Assembly: GCA_004764695.1 (NCBI GenBank)
Contig: SMSO01000032.1
Span: 8,948,668 to 9,012,667, forward strand
Length of the DNA: 64,000 nucleotides
Direction of reading: 5' to 3'
Source: Schizochytrium sp. TIO01
Taxonomy: Eukaryota; Sar; Bigyra; Thraustochytrida; Thraustochytriidae
Below the pieces are notes generated by a model. The model did no database searches, was not told the DNA's origin, and was given only the letters and a program-made list of their open reading frames with translations. The stretch's first letter is position 1; each line of letters begins with the position of its first letter. Below are positions 10,338 through 20,008 of this stretch, one piece after another. Made by a program: the position numbers and the translations under genes.

Positions 10338-11894
10338 CTATCCCATGAAACCGAGGAGTGGCTTAGCAAGTGCGCGAAGTGACCGGGACTTGGCTAGACT
10401 AGGCTTCATTCGAATGATCTGACACGCAGTGTAATCAGAGAAAACCTCGTTTGTCTTAGCTCCATAGTGACGCATATCTGTTGGTGTCATAGGATCGTGT
10501 TCACCGCCAAACGAGAGCGGCTCAAGATCAATAAGGTGAAAGGCTTTAGCAAACGGTGTGCTCTCAACAACATCTCGTGCAATAAGATTCAATACGTGCA
10601 CACGAGGTGCAGTCATTGCCCACTTCCGACGATCAGTAAAGATCTTCTTGTAGTGAATAGGATGCACCGTAGTAGTGGTCAGATAAAATATATGCTGAAA
10701 GCTCGACTGAAGTGCGGCGTGGAGAATCTCTTCAAGTCGGTCCTTATAAAGATTTGTATCTCCATAAGCCGTTTCCCAAAGCCCCGCAACATTAATAAGA
10801 AGTACACCACCCCGAGATGAAGTTTTGAGAGCCTTGAGGTAGTTGTCTACGATCGTGCGATTACTCAATGGGCCCTTGTTAACTTCGCAATACGTATTAG
10901 GCCGTCGGGTCTGCCACTGGGCGCACATATATGAAGGCTGAGAGTCACCCATTACAGTGATTGGGATTTCATCCCGTACCTCACATGTCCGGGTGTCGCC
11001 TTTATACCAGTGCCACACTGTCTCCTCTGATTGGCGTACAAGCCATTTAGCATCAGCTTTGTCATTTATAAGATAGCTATCAGCTGCGATTTCCTTTGTC
11101 ATTGAGCTAGAGATATTGCCAAGGAAGCTGCACTTGGACGCTGGGTAGTTAACTAGGGCATCCGCCATCGATGAGTACTCCAGGCGCCAATGCAAAGAAA
11201 CTGTGCCTGGGCAAGGGACATCAATAGATAAGCTAAAATACAACTTGAAATGGGTTTCATTTAGTTGATCGCGCTTGGTCAACTCCATCAAATTGGACCC
11301 AAACTGCATCCCATCTGTCAAGAAAACCTGCTTCCATTCCAGCGCACCATCGTGACACCATGGTCCACTGATACGAATAAAAAGAACTGGATCAGGGTAC
11401 TCAGTTTCAATAGAGAACTCAAGAAAGTCGGTGCTCTGGACAACCTCTCCACCTTCCTCCGTGTCATCATCTATCGACACACTCAACTCCAGACCTTGAC
11501 CGTACTCTTTGTCATCATCCATGTCATCATCCATGTCACCTTCCTTGCTAACTTCTTCTCCATTAGGCCCTCTATTACTCATCACAGTGTCGTTCTCTGC
11601 AGCCGGGGTACCTTGAGCGTTGAAATTGGACTCGACTTTCGAAGCCGTAGTTTCGAGCGACGCTTTCTGCAATGAAGGTGCAATACCTATGATGGAGTAC
11701 ACAGGGTTTTGCTCGATACCAAAGACCACCAGCGCCCATACGAAGGAGAGCAGAAGGCCCGACATGAGCAACATGCGGGGCATTTTGCCCACCGGCACCG
11801 CCATTGTCTCTACGATGGCAGGGTGCTGACGACAATACCGTTCTACAGCTCCTCCATTACCAAGTCTACTGTCACGTTTGTGAGAATGGATCAT
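10338..11894 (-). CDS. Type II membrane PC-esterase-like (GDS/DxxH) protein
   Basis: A 518-residue protein. A short cytosolic part is followed by one membrane segment at about 41-60 (LLMSGLLLSFVWALVVFGI), giving a type II anchor as in Golgi enzymes. Residues about 65-150 are acidic and disordered. Residues about 155-300 look like a beta-sandwich domain. The catalytic domain carries GDSQPSYMC with the nucleophile Ser at about 318, a central LLINVAGLWE block, and DMRH at about 473-476. A GDS box plus a late DxxH is the signature of the PC-esterase superfamily (NXPE, TBL and capsule O-acetyltransferase relatives), which move or remove acyl groups on glycans. The layout (anchor, beta domain, esterase) is most like NXPE proteins. 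The substrate cannot be told. The ATG at 11892-11894 is used; MAVPVGKMP at 11804 is an alternative start. One exon. Confidence 0.7.
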   Translation of the reverse strand: MIHSHKRDSRLGNGGAVERYCRQHPAIVETMAVPVGKMPRMLLMSGLLLSFVWALVVFGIEQNPVYSIIGIAPSLQKASLETTASKVESNFNAQGTPAAENDTVMSNRGPNGEEVSKEGDMDDDMDDDKEYGQGLELSVSIDDDTEEGGEVVQSTDFLEFSIETEYPDPVLFIRISGPWCHDGALEWKQVFLTDGMQFGSNLMELTKRDQLNETHFKLYFSLSIDVPCPGTVSLHWRLEYSSMADALVNYPASKCSFLGNISSSMTKEIAADSYLINDKADAKWLVRQSEETVWHWYKGDTRTCEVRDEIPITVMGDSQPSYMCAQWQTRRPNTYCEVNKGPLSNRTIVDNYLKALKTSSRGGVLLINVAGLWETAYGDTNLYKDRLEEILHAALQSSFQHIFYLTTTTVHPIHYKKIFTDRRKWAMTAPRVHVLNLIARDVVESTPFAKAFHLIDLEPLSFGGEHDPMTPTDMRHYGAKTNEVFSDYTACQIIRMKPSLAKSRSLRALAKPLLGFMG

Positions 11895-12395
11895 TAGTAA
11901 CTAATACCGTCACGTAGCTTACTTTTAAAATAAAAAGAAAGTTTTTCGAAGCCCCAGCGCTATCGCCGCTAATTCGCTTTTCAAGGAAGTTTGAAACTAC
12001 AGCATGCACATGCCAGAGAGAGGTGACTTGCTTTCCGCGGAGACAGAGCTCCTTTCTAGAATCCTGACTTTGCTGTGAATTTCATTCAAGTTGTGACGTC
12101 CAGATTCTAAACGCCGCGACCAGCACCAGCATCGCCAGTGCTAAAATACCAAGTTTCCCAGTTTTCGCTTTTATTTCTCATGGAATTGCAAAGTTTAGAG
12201 ATTTTTTACATAGTTCCTCCTAGTGCCTACCTACGTAGCTAGAGTACATAGTCAGATAGTAGAGTTTTGGAGTTTTTCTCGTATGACTTAAGTTTATACC
12301 CCAAATGAAGTTCCTAAAAGATTTTATGGAGTTGCCTCTGATGTGAGTAACCTGAGTTCGATTGCTCCATCGATAATAGCTACTTGCAATTATAA
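11895..12395. other. Intergenic, no gene seen
   Basis: AT-rich spacer with the 5' side of the PC-esterase-like gene. It contains a GCCTACCTACGTAG stretch at 12235-12248, one of many TACCTACC-like words scattered through the spacers. Confidence 0.4.
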
Positions 12396-12626
12396 TTAGG
12401 ATTCACATGGGACCTCGGCACAATGCAGCGGCAACCCTTCGCCCCAAGCGGCGTCTTTAAGGTCAGGAGGGTGGGAGGTTGGTTCATAGACCCTTGCGTG
12501 CTCACTCAGGTTGTCCTGGGAACGATGGTGCTCACATGGATTGCCGCGGTCGTCTACATGGCCGCAAGTGCACTTCTCTGGCAGCCGGGCACCTAGAGAA
12601 ACGTGCAACTTTAATTTCGAGTCCAT
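12396..12626 (-). CDS. Possible small Cys/His protein
   Basis: A 76-codon ATG frame ending in TAA. The ATG is followed by G and preceded by a pyrimidine-rich leader. Third codon positions are rich in C and G compared with the AT-rich spacers, which suggests coding. The N-terminal half has C19-x-C21-x9-C31-x-H33-H34 (around KCTCGHVDD and NPCEHH), a spacing that could bind zinc. No family is recognised and the frame is short, so it may be chance, or one exon of a longer gene. Confidence 0.35.
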   Translation of the reverse strand: MDSKLKLHVSLGARLPEKCTCGHVDDRGNPCEHHRSQDNLSEHARVYEPTSHPPDLKDAAWGEGLPLHCAEVPCES

Positions 12627-13258
12627 GATGAAGAGGCGGCCGTCGTCTCGCGAGAATGAAAAAGTGGAAAAGTCGAGTAGTGTACCAAAGAGTCTGAAAT
12701 CAAAAGTTCGTTTTTCTCGAGGCAGTTGAGGGTGGCAACAACTTCGATTGAGAAATTGATAGAACCTAGTGCCTTTCTACTCGGTTCACTCTAGGAAATG
12801 CAGAGGTTGAGCTGACTTGTTGACCAGCACGAGAGACTATATGTGTACTCGTCGAGAGAATACAATCCTTTTGCTCTGTACATCTGCCTGATGCTACAAT
12901 CTTGGGGAGACCTCCAGGTTCCCCGACTCATAACATATAGCTTTTTAAGACAATGTAATTTAGAAATGAAATTGAGATATTTGATCATTAGAGCCTTTTG
13001 TTTCTCAAGCAGTAAGGTATGCAACGGCGCGTATTGTAAAAGTGATGGTAGTTCTTGGTACTGTTGTAGTTGCAGGTGGGCGACTCTTGTTTGTTGTTTT
13101 CTTGATCACGGCGAACAAATTTAGACACGCATGTACACACGAAGATGAATTGAGTGGGGCGGGATGCAATAGAATGCGATGGCAAGGAGCGGTCAGATAA
13201 TGTTTGAGAGCGAGAAGAAAGAAAGTTTGCAAATGGGGTAAAATCAATGTGTAGTAGA
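12627..13258. other. Intergenic, no gene seen
   Basis: Holds the 3' UTR side of OLA1 and a GT/AT-rich spacer. Short frames on both strands overlap and have no family signature. Confidence 0.4.
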
Positions 13259-14868
13259 TTAGTTGTTGAACTTAAAGTGCATGATGTCACCATCAAGGAC
13301 CTGTTACGAATAAATTACAAAGGAACACATCATGTGTTGAGTGTTAGTATGTTTGTTTGAATGAGTACTGTGTAAGAAAGTGCGAGGAACTCTCTGCGCC
13401 CATACAGTTAAAACAGTATTGTGTTTGTTTGTGGGGTGGGACGAAGATATAACTTACCTCGTAGTTGCGGCCCTTCATCATGAGCTTACCAGCGGCCTTG
13501 ACGGCAGCCTCGCTCTTGAGCTCCATGAGGGTGTCGAACTGCATAACATCAGCAGAGATAAAGCCCTTCTCGAAATCAGTGTGAATGATACCAGCAGCCT
13601 TAGGCGCCATGGTACCGACCTTCAAGGACCAAGCGCGGACCTCATCCTTGCCGGCAGTGCTGTTGTATTACCAAAGTTTCATTAGTAAAAATGTCAAAGT
13701 CGATCGCATAATTTGCAAATTGCCATAAAAAGCGTGTCAGTCATTTCCTATTCTTTTCAGTATAGTTACATCAAGTCCGCCAAAAAGCAAAAATACCCAT
13801 TTTGCCTTGGCTGCTAAGGACCCTCTTACAAAGTAGCTTGCGAGATACTTTAATGTGGTAGCCCTGTACGTTCCAGTGCAGATCTATGATCCTTGGATCT
13901 ACAGGTCTCAATTCAAAGTAAATAAAAACTTACAAGTAGTGGATGAGGTTGAGGGCCTCGTAACCGCTCTTGATGATCTTGGGGATCATGGTGCGAGCGC
14001 CAGCCTCCTTCATGAACTTCTGCTTGGCCTGGGGTCCGCCAGCCATCTCTGCGTCGACGCACTCCTGCTCGAAGGTGACGGAGAAGGGAAGCACAAGGTC
14101 TCCGCAGTCGCGTGCCTTAACGAACTCGTCAATCTTAGGGAGCCACTTGTTACCCTTGGCAATAAATGCCTTGCGGGAGATGTTAACAAGGTAGATCATG
14201 GGCTTGGCAGTGAGGAACTGCATGGTGTTAAGGATCTCAATCTCCTTGGCCTCCCAGTCCACAGCGCGGATATCCTTCTTGTCCTCGCTGAGCACGTGAA
14301 GGCACTTCTGGATGGTCTCGTACTCGAACTGCTTTTCCTTGCCACCAACCTTCTTGTCGTACAAGTTCTTGTTGCCGGAGATGTAGGTCTGGCACTGCTC
14401 AATGTCCTTCTTGCGGAGCTCGTCGTGGATGATGCCAAGGTCACGAACGGGGTCAACACTGTCCTCGACGTGGGTCACATCCTTGTCCTCGAAAGCACGG
14501 CACACGTGGAAGATACCATCAACGGCACGAATATGCGACAGGAAAGCGTTACCGAGGCCAGCACCCTCTGCAGCGCCCTTGACGAGACCGGCAATGTCTG
14601 TGATGGTAAGCATAGCAGGGACCTCGCTGTTAGGCTTGTACATGGCACAGAGGTCCTTGAAGCGCTTGTCAGGAACAGGCACACGAGCGACGTTAGGGTC
14701 GATGGTACAGAACGGGAAGTTCTCAGCGGCAACAGAGAGCTTGGACATGATGTTAAACATGGAGGACTTGCCCACGTTGGGAAGACCCACGATGCCCATC
14801 TTGACGTTGTTGCCGGGGCGGCCGAGAAGCACGCGCTTAGGCGGCTCTTCACCTTTCTTGGGTGCCAT
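13259..14868 (-). CDS. OLA1: Obg-like ATPase 1 (OLA1/YchF), three exons
   Basis: The gene is split: exon 1 14868-13934, exon 2 13659-13458, exon 3 13300-13259. Joined they give 392 residues (human OLA1 396). OLA1 is a cytosolic P-loop NTPase of the Obg family that prefers ATP and acts in translation and stress control. Exon 1 holds G1 GLPNVGKSS (the family usually has K-S-T), the switch region with [17 protein letters not shown], and the MIYLVNIS block (NxxE is changed to NISR). The codon split at intron 1 rebuilds [12 protein letters not shown], and exon 2 ends GRNYE, continued by exon 3 [13 protein letters not shown], the end of the C-terminal TGS-like domain. Donors are GTAAGT and acceptors CAG. 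MAPKKG at 14868 is chosen over a Met 26 codons upstream because all OLA1 proteins start near this point. Confidence 0.95.
13301..13457 (-). other. OLA1 intron 2
   Basis: A 157-base phase 0 intron with a GTAAGTT donor and an AACAG acceptor on the minus strand. Removing it joins GRNYE to VLDGDI, which restores the conserved OLA1 C-terminus. Confidence 0.9.
13660..13933 (-). other. OLA1 intron 1
   Basis: A 274-base phase 2 intron with donor GTAAGT and acceptor ACAACAG on the minus strand. Removing it rebuilds the conserved [12 protein letters not shown]. Confidence 0.9.
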
Positions 14869-16400
14869 CTTAAGTAAAAGCGAGCGGAGCGAACTACTGA
14901 CGGTGGACGGAGAGCGACAGCGAGTAGCAAGTCTGGCGGAAACCACCGTCTGACTTTCCAGAGCAAGAAAGACTTTCTTCGTCTCTCTCTTTCATCAATC
15001 TATTAACATTACTATGAATGGACTCTCTCTCTAGCAACAACTTAGTACACGGATAGTCGATCCTTAGCTAGAAGGCAGGGTGCCTACTCATCCTTGCCGC
15101 CATTCTACGAAGGAAGGGGAGCGCCAATCTCTGCGGCAGGATCCTCAGAACGCTCTGCTGTAAAATCCTGCTTGCAAGCAGCCCAACGGGAGCTTCATAG
15201 TAGAACCCACGTCGCGAATGTTGGACAAAAAACCCATACGCAAGCAACGCCCAGATCCACAGGAGAGACAAAGCGGAAAACTAAGGGTATCTCTAAGGGC
15301 TCATTATGACCCACTAAGACTACAGATTGTATCACAGCCGCCGCCACCGATGGTTCATGGAGAGTACCCCAAGCTGCTTCCAGTACTATACTATATATGA
15401 TTGAACTTGTTGTGATTGTTATTAGCAATACCCCCTAGCTTGACCTGTTATTGCCGCAGAGTAAAGAACTGGAAAGAACGGGTGGTGGCGATGTTAGCGA
15501 ACGCTAAACTAATACTAAGCATCATAGGATTTGTTCATCTAGAAATTAATCAGGCACATCCCAGTGCTTGTGGCTATACGCACCACACTTCCCCTATTTT
15601 AAGATGTGCTGACCGAAACCTTTGGAAACATAAAGCATGTAATCAACGCTAACATGGTACCTACATAAGTATCTTATGTTGTGATTCTGTATTTTAGAAA
15701 GGTATTGCGGGTGTCATGGATAATTACTGCCAAACTTAGAAATCTTAAACGTAAGAAATAAAGTTGATCAGCATTTTGTTGGAACATGGATGGTACTGTA
15801 AGCAATACGTGGCTTCAATTTTATTTTTAAAAAGTTGAATATGAACTGAAAAGGATTTATGCAAGGTCACGATTCCTTTCGGTAACATAGAAACTCATGC
15901 ACAATCTTGGATTTGTTCTCAAAAAGGTCCAGAAAATTTGAGGAATTTACGTCCATGGAAACAGAATCCATTAAGCGAATTCCGCCGAAAGACTAGGTTT
16001 TTGGAAATTGTAAAATAAAGTCTGCATGCTTCTTAACTTATACGCAGAAGCAAGTTTAGTCAAGGAAACCAAGCAGGGAGTTGCTCAGGAGTGATAAGAA
16101 AGATACATACAGGCTAAAAGTTAAAACGAATTTGTACGGACTGGCAAGAAAATCAATCATTCGTGTTTGCAGTTGGGCAACAACAGCTTGTCAAGAAAGA
16201 TTCACATTGAGATATAGGAGAAAAGATTGCATATGATGGTACCAATTCGGGCAATGACGTAATGATATAAAAGAAAGTAGGAGAGAATCTACGTGGACAA
16301 CAACAACAAATCTCCCAATTTGTAAGCTCGAAGCGTACAGTAGAATGGGAGTGCCTTACTTGTTTGCTTGCTTCCCTTGTTAGCAACGAAAGAAATAAAA
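14869..16400. other. Intergenic between OLA1 and the SH3 protein
   Basis: Holds the OLA1 promoter and the 3' UTR of the SH3 protein gene. A minus frame at 15068-15271 looks membrane-like but starts at TTG, and no ATG supports it. No RNA gene is seen. Confidence 0.45.
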
Positions 16401-18983
16401 TCAATAGTGCAAACTTGCGAAGGGATCAGAGCTGTTGTTCTGTTGTTGCTGCTGCTGCGGCTGCTGCTGCATGCCAGGCGGCATGTTATAGTAGGGCTGC
16501 TGCTGTTGCTGCTGCTGTGGTGGGGCGTACTGGTTGTTAGAAGGCCCGCTACCATAGTATGACTGACCTTGCGGCAGCTGTTGCTGCTGCTGTTGCTGAT
16601 AGGATGGGTGCACGGGGGGCGGTGCATGGCGTGCCGGAGGCGGTGCATGGCGAGCTGGCTGCATTTGCCCTCCTCCAGAAGGCAAAGTTTCGCGTTGCGG
16701 CATGTTGATCGGTGCAGGCGTAGCATAGGTGTTTCCATACGGCTGCGCAGGTTTCCACGATGCCGGGGTGACAGGAGGAGGCGGGCGCTGCTGTTGCTGC
16801 TGCTGCTGCTGCTGGCGTTGCTGGCGTTCCCGCTCCTGGCGTTCCCGCTCCTGCTGCTGCTGTTGCTGCTGCTGTTGCTGCTGTTGGCGTTGTTGCTCCT
16901 CGTAGCGCCTCTGCTGCTCCATTTGCTGCTGGCGTTGCTGCTCCATCTGTTGCTGGCGCTGTTGCTCCTCGTAGCGTCTGTGCTCCTCTTGTTGACGCTG
17001 CACCATACTGTTGTGCGCCTCCATCTCCAGACGCTGCTTGTCGCTCATGAGCTGTGCCTTCTCCATCTCCAGGCGTCTGTGCTCCTGCATGATGTGTTGG
17101 TTCTGCTGTTGAGCAAGTCTTGCTTGTTCCTGGTGACGCCGCGTCTCCTCGATCTGCTGGTTGATGCGAGCATTTGCCGCTCGTTCCACATTCTGCCGAG
17201 CTTGTGCTTCGATCTCCGCTCGGCGTCTGAAGTCTTCTGCAGCGCGTTTTTGATTGCTGATTTCGTTGTGGGCACTGGATAGTGCTGCTTTGAGCTTCTC
17301 CGTTTCTGAAGACATCTGGCCCATGAGTGCGTTGAGGCCCTGAACCTGTTGCGTCAGGCTCTGAATTTGGGCCTGAAGCCTCTGCTGGTTGGCCTGGACA
17401 CCCTGGAGCTGGTTCTGTGCTTCTGCGCGGAGTGCTTCCGCGCTTGCCTTCTCCTGTTTGAGCTTGTCGATCTCTGCTTGCATCTGGCGGTACCGCACGG
17501 CATACCCCTGATTGATCTCGTCCCGTTGTCTCTTTGCAGCCTCTTGCTCCTTCAGCAAGGCCTGCTCGATACGTTCTCTGGCAGACTTTTCTTCAACGGC
17601 AAGTGCTCTGGCCTTTGAAATCTCCTGAAGATCCTGTGCCTTCTGAGCCTCATACTCGGCCCTCTTGCGCTGCAGCGTCTCCTCGAGTTTCTTGCGGTCG
17701 TTTTGCCTGTTGGCCTGTACCTGCGCATTAAACTGCGCTTCTGCAAGCTGTCGCTGCTGATCCACAGCGCTGCGAGCCTTTGCGATCTCCATCTTTGCCT
17801 GCTCAAGTTTCTGCTCGTACATTTGCCTGATGCCGTCCACTTCTTGCGCATGAGCTGCTTTCTCCTGTTCGTACTGAGCCTGCAACGAAGATCCCTTCTG
17901 CTTCTCTGCCATGAACATCTCAGCTCTACGCCTGGACTCCTCTTCTCTGCGGAGAACTTCGTCGCGATTGCGTTTTTCGTAGTCCTCTTGAAGCTGCGCA
18001 ATGCGTTTTTCCAGTGCATCTTTTTCAGACTTGCTATTATTGAAGGCGTCTTCAATCATGGATGCCGCGTTACCCTGTTCTTTCTTAAGCTCCGCTTCGA
18101 GTCCGGATCTTGTCTTTGCGTGTTCCATTCGCTCTGCGTCGAGAAGCCTTTGGTACTCCTCGCGTGAGGCCTCTGCGTGCTGCAGGTTGACACGGATGGC
18201 TTCGACCTCCTGCGCAAGTTTCTGAGATTTCTCGCGCTCGGCCATGAACTGCTCGGCACGTTTCTGGCTCTGATCCTCCCTGGAAAGAGCAAAATCCCTT
18301 TCGCGTGTCTCGAACTCGGTACGCATCTGCGCTGCCTGTGCCACGAGGCGCTCATTCTCCTTAAGAACTGCCTCAAGACGCTCCTGTGCAGCGGATCCTG
18401 CCTCTGCCTGGCGCTCCATGTACTCCGAGTTCAACTCCTGCTCCTTCTGCGCAAGACGTTTCTCAGCGTTGAGGCGAGCCTCCCGCTCTGACTCCACTTC
18501 GCGACGCAGCTCTGCAACACGGGCCTCTAGACCATCACTCTGCTCACGAGCTGCGGCGAGGTCGCCTTCGCGAGCCGCAAAAGCTGCCTCGTGCTCTGCA
18601 GCAGCACGCTCTGCGGCTGCGCGTTCCAGTTGAGCTTTTTGCAGCTGCGCCTCAGCAAGATCCACATTCACGGGGCCACCAAAGCCGTCATCATCACCGT
18701 CCTCTGAGGCAAAACCAGCATTCGTGCTCTCCGACCGGCCCATGCCGACGGCATTGGCGTCTACATCGTCCTCATCGTCGTCAGTAGGGCCAAGGGGAGG
18801 CGTGCCCTCAGGGAAGTCGAGGAAGGCAGTAGGGAAGATACCTTCAGAACCGGAGGAGGAGCGAACCTCACACCAGCCATCGCCGTAGTCGAAGCGAACG
18901 TCAAGCTCATCGCCCTCGTGCGCCTTGACCTGTCCTTCCTCGCCCTCAGGGTCGAATTCTGTGTTCACCACGCCGCGAGTCAT
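16401..18983 (-). CDS. SH3 domain, long coiled coil, polyglutamine protein
   Basis: An 860-residue protein from the ATG at 18981-18983. Residues 1-60 form an SH3 domain: an ALYDY-like start (GVVNTEFDPEGEEGQVKAHEGDELDV), the tryptophan strand DGWCEVRSSSGSEGIFPTAFLDF with the usual G-x-F-P end. SH3 domains bind Pro-rich peptides. Residues about 95-690 are a nearly unbroken coiled coil rich in E, A, Q and R. Residues about 690-860 are Gln-rich (runs of 9-12 Q) with Pro, Tyr and Asn, so a flexible tail prone to condensates. No membrane segment. Such an order suggests a scaffold for actin, endocytosis or the cilium, but none is proved. GAAGCAAAAGCAAG lies 13-27 bases before the ATG. One exon, TGA stop. 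Confidence 0.85.
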   Translation of the reverse strand: MTRGVVNTEFDPEGEEGQVKAHEGDELDVRFDYGDGWCEVRSSSGSEGIFPTAFLDFPEGTPPLGPTDDDEDDVDANAVGMGRSESTNAGFASEDGDDDGFGGPVNVDLAEAQLQKAQLERAAAERAAAEHEAAFAAREGDLAAAREQSDGLEARVAELRREVESEREARLNAEKRLAQKEQELNSEYMERQAEAGSAAQERLEAVLKENERLVAQAAQMRTEFETRERDFALSREDQSQKRAEQFMAEREKSQKLAQEVEAIRVNLQHAEASREEYQRLLDAERMEHAKTRSGLEAELKKEQGNAASMIEDAFNNSKSEKDALEKRIAQLQEDYEKRNRDEVLRREEESRRRAEMFMAEKQKGSSLQAQYEQEKAAHAQEVDGIRQMYEQKLEQAKMEIAKARSAVDQQRQLAEAQFNAQVQANRQNDRKKLEETLQRKRAEYEAQKAQDLQEISKARALAVEEKSARERIEQALLKEQEAAKRQRDEINQGYAVRYRQMQAEIDKLKQEKASAEALRAEAQNQLQGVQANQQRLQAQIQSLTQQVQGLNALMGQMSSETEKLKAALSSAHNEISNQKRAAEDFRRRAEIEAQARQNVERAANARINQQIEETRRHQEQARLAQQQNQHIMQEHRRLEMEKAQLMSDKQRLEMEAHNSMVQRQQEEHRRYEEQQRQQQMEQQRQQQMEQQRRYEEQQRQQQQQQQQQQQQERERQERERQQRQQQQQQQQQRPPPPVTPASWKPAQPYGNTYATPAPINMPQRETLPSGGGQMQPARHAPPPARHAPPPVHPSYQQQQQQQLPQGQSYYGSGPSNNQYAPPQQQQQQQPYYNMPPGMQQQPQQQQQQNNSSDPFASLHY
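16787..16886 (-). repeat. CAG/CAA repeat coding polyglutamine
   Basis: Runs of CTG/TTG on the plus strand, read as CAG/CAA (Gln) in the SH3 protein. Mixed CAG and CAA codons and short RER interruptions would slow expansion. It is the cause of long shadow frames (poly-Leu) on the plus strand. Confidence 0.9.
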
Positions 18984-18995
18984 CTTGGTGGTCAA

Positions 18996-19010
18996 CTTGC
19001 TTTTGCTTCA
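18996..19010 (-). promoter_or_regulatory. GCAAAA-type motif before the SH3 protein ATG
   Basis: The gene strand reads GAAGCAAAAGCAAG about 13-27 bases before the ATG. It resembles the longer GCAAA/GCAAAA repeats before uS5m, the first DRAM-like gene and the LEA-like gene. A role as a leader or promoter element is inferred only. Confidence 0.3.
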
Positions 19011-19419
19011 AGGTATCCAAGTTGAAAAATCTACTTTCTCTGCGTGGACTACCCCAACTTAGGGAGTTCTGGCCACCGCAAGAGCGCTGCTGATCACGAG
19101 CGGGACCTGCCTGCGCCGTGGACAGACGGATCCTTTGTGAAGGTTGCGCAAGGCCTGGCTTCAGACGCTTACCGCAGAGCTTGGATAGTAGTCAGAAAAT
19201 AGAGAGACAGATATCCTATCTATCCAATACAGATGGATAGATTAACGAGCGAACAGGGTGCAGCAGCTCTGTCTCTCCGGGCAAGAGGTCAGGTGCGACA
19301 ATGAGTACGGTAAATTGAGATAATTGCTTTGTCGCCGCAGACGGACGCGCGTCCGGGAGCTTTCGCTGCGAAACCGGGGGGGACCTCTGATCGCAAGATC
19401 GATCGAAGTTTGGTCGATC

Positions 19420-19503
19420 TTCTGCTTCTCCTGCTTCTTCTGCTTCTTTCTTTTCTTCCTTTCTTTTTTATTTCGTTTTATTTCTTTTCTTTCTTTCTTT
19501 TAA
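19420..19503. repeat. Polypyrimidine tract
   Basis: CTTCT/TTTCT-rich stretch with almost no purines on the plus strand; simple low-complexity DNA. Confidence 0.7.
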
Positions 19504-19979
19504 AGTTCTCTCTCCGAACTCCTTTTTTTACTCTGAGGTTTGAAATTGGCATAGGAGGTGTCTACCATATGTTACCTGTATTACTTCATTTTTCAAAGTA
19601 ATAAAATAATTATAACTTATTTTAAGCTGTCAACCTCACTGTTTGTGATACGTCTCCTCTTATTTACTTCTTCGCCCAGCAATTTAAGCTAACATAAACT
19701 ACAAATACAAATAAAATAACTTTTAGGTAGAGAAGAAGTAGTTTGAGGAAATCTTTCAGGGCATAGCTCTGGGCACGCGTGGCGGTTGAGCAGGAAACAG
19801 GTGTACGCTTAGCTAATCGTCTCTGGTATTAATGACGTGTGTCAATCAATCACATTCAACGAAGAACTGCCATCATTATTTTTATTTTTATTTTTTATTA
19901 AAGTAAATTAAACTACCAACCTCGTATCTTTGTTACAGTGTCGCTCACTAGCACGAGTAGATAATTGGTAGTAGTAGAG

Positions 19980-20008
19980 CTTTCTTTTCTTTTCTTTTCT
20001 TTTCTTTC
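19980..20008. repeat. (TTTTC)n microsatellite
   Basis: About five perfect TTTTC units inside the SH3-GRASP spacer. Confidence 0.8.

Noticed and set aside
13855-14877. 340-codon plus frame opposite OLA1
   Set aside because: The minus strand codes OLA1 with clear NTPase motifs; the plus frame is a codon-bias shadow.
15068-15271. 67-codon minus frame that looks membrane-like
   Set aside because: It starts at TTG, lacks a near ATG and is overlapped by an equal plus frame.
16569-17282. Long Leu-rich plus-strand frame opposite the SH3 protein
   Set aside because: It is the mirror of CAG/CAA codons in the polyQ and coiled-coil region; poly-Leu with no start context.
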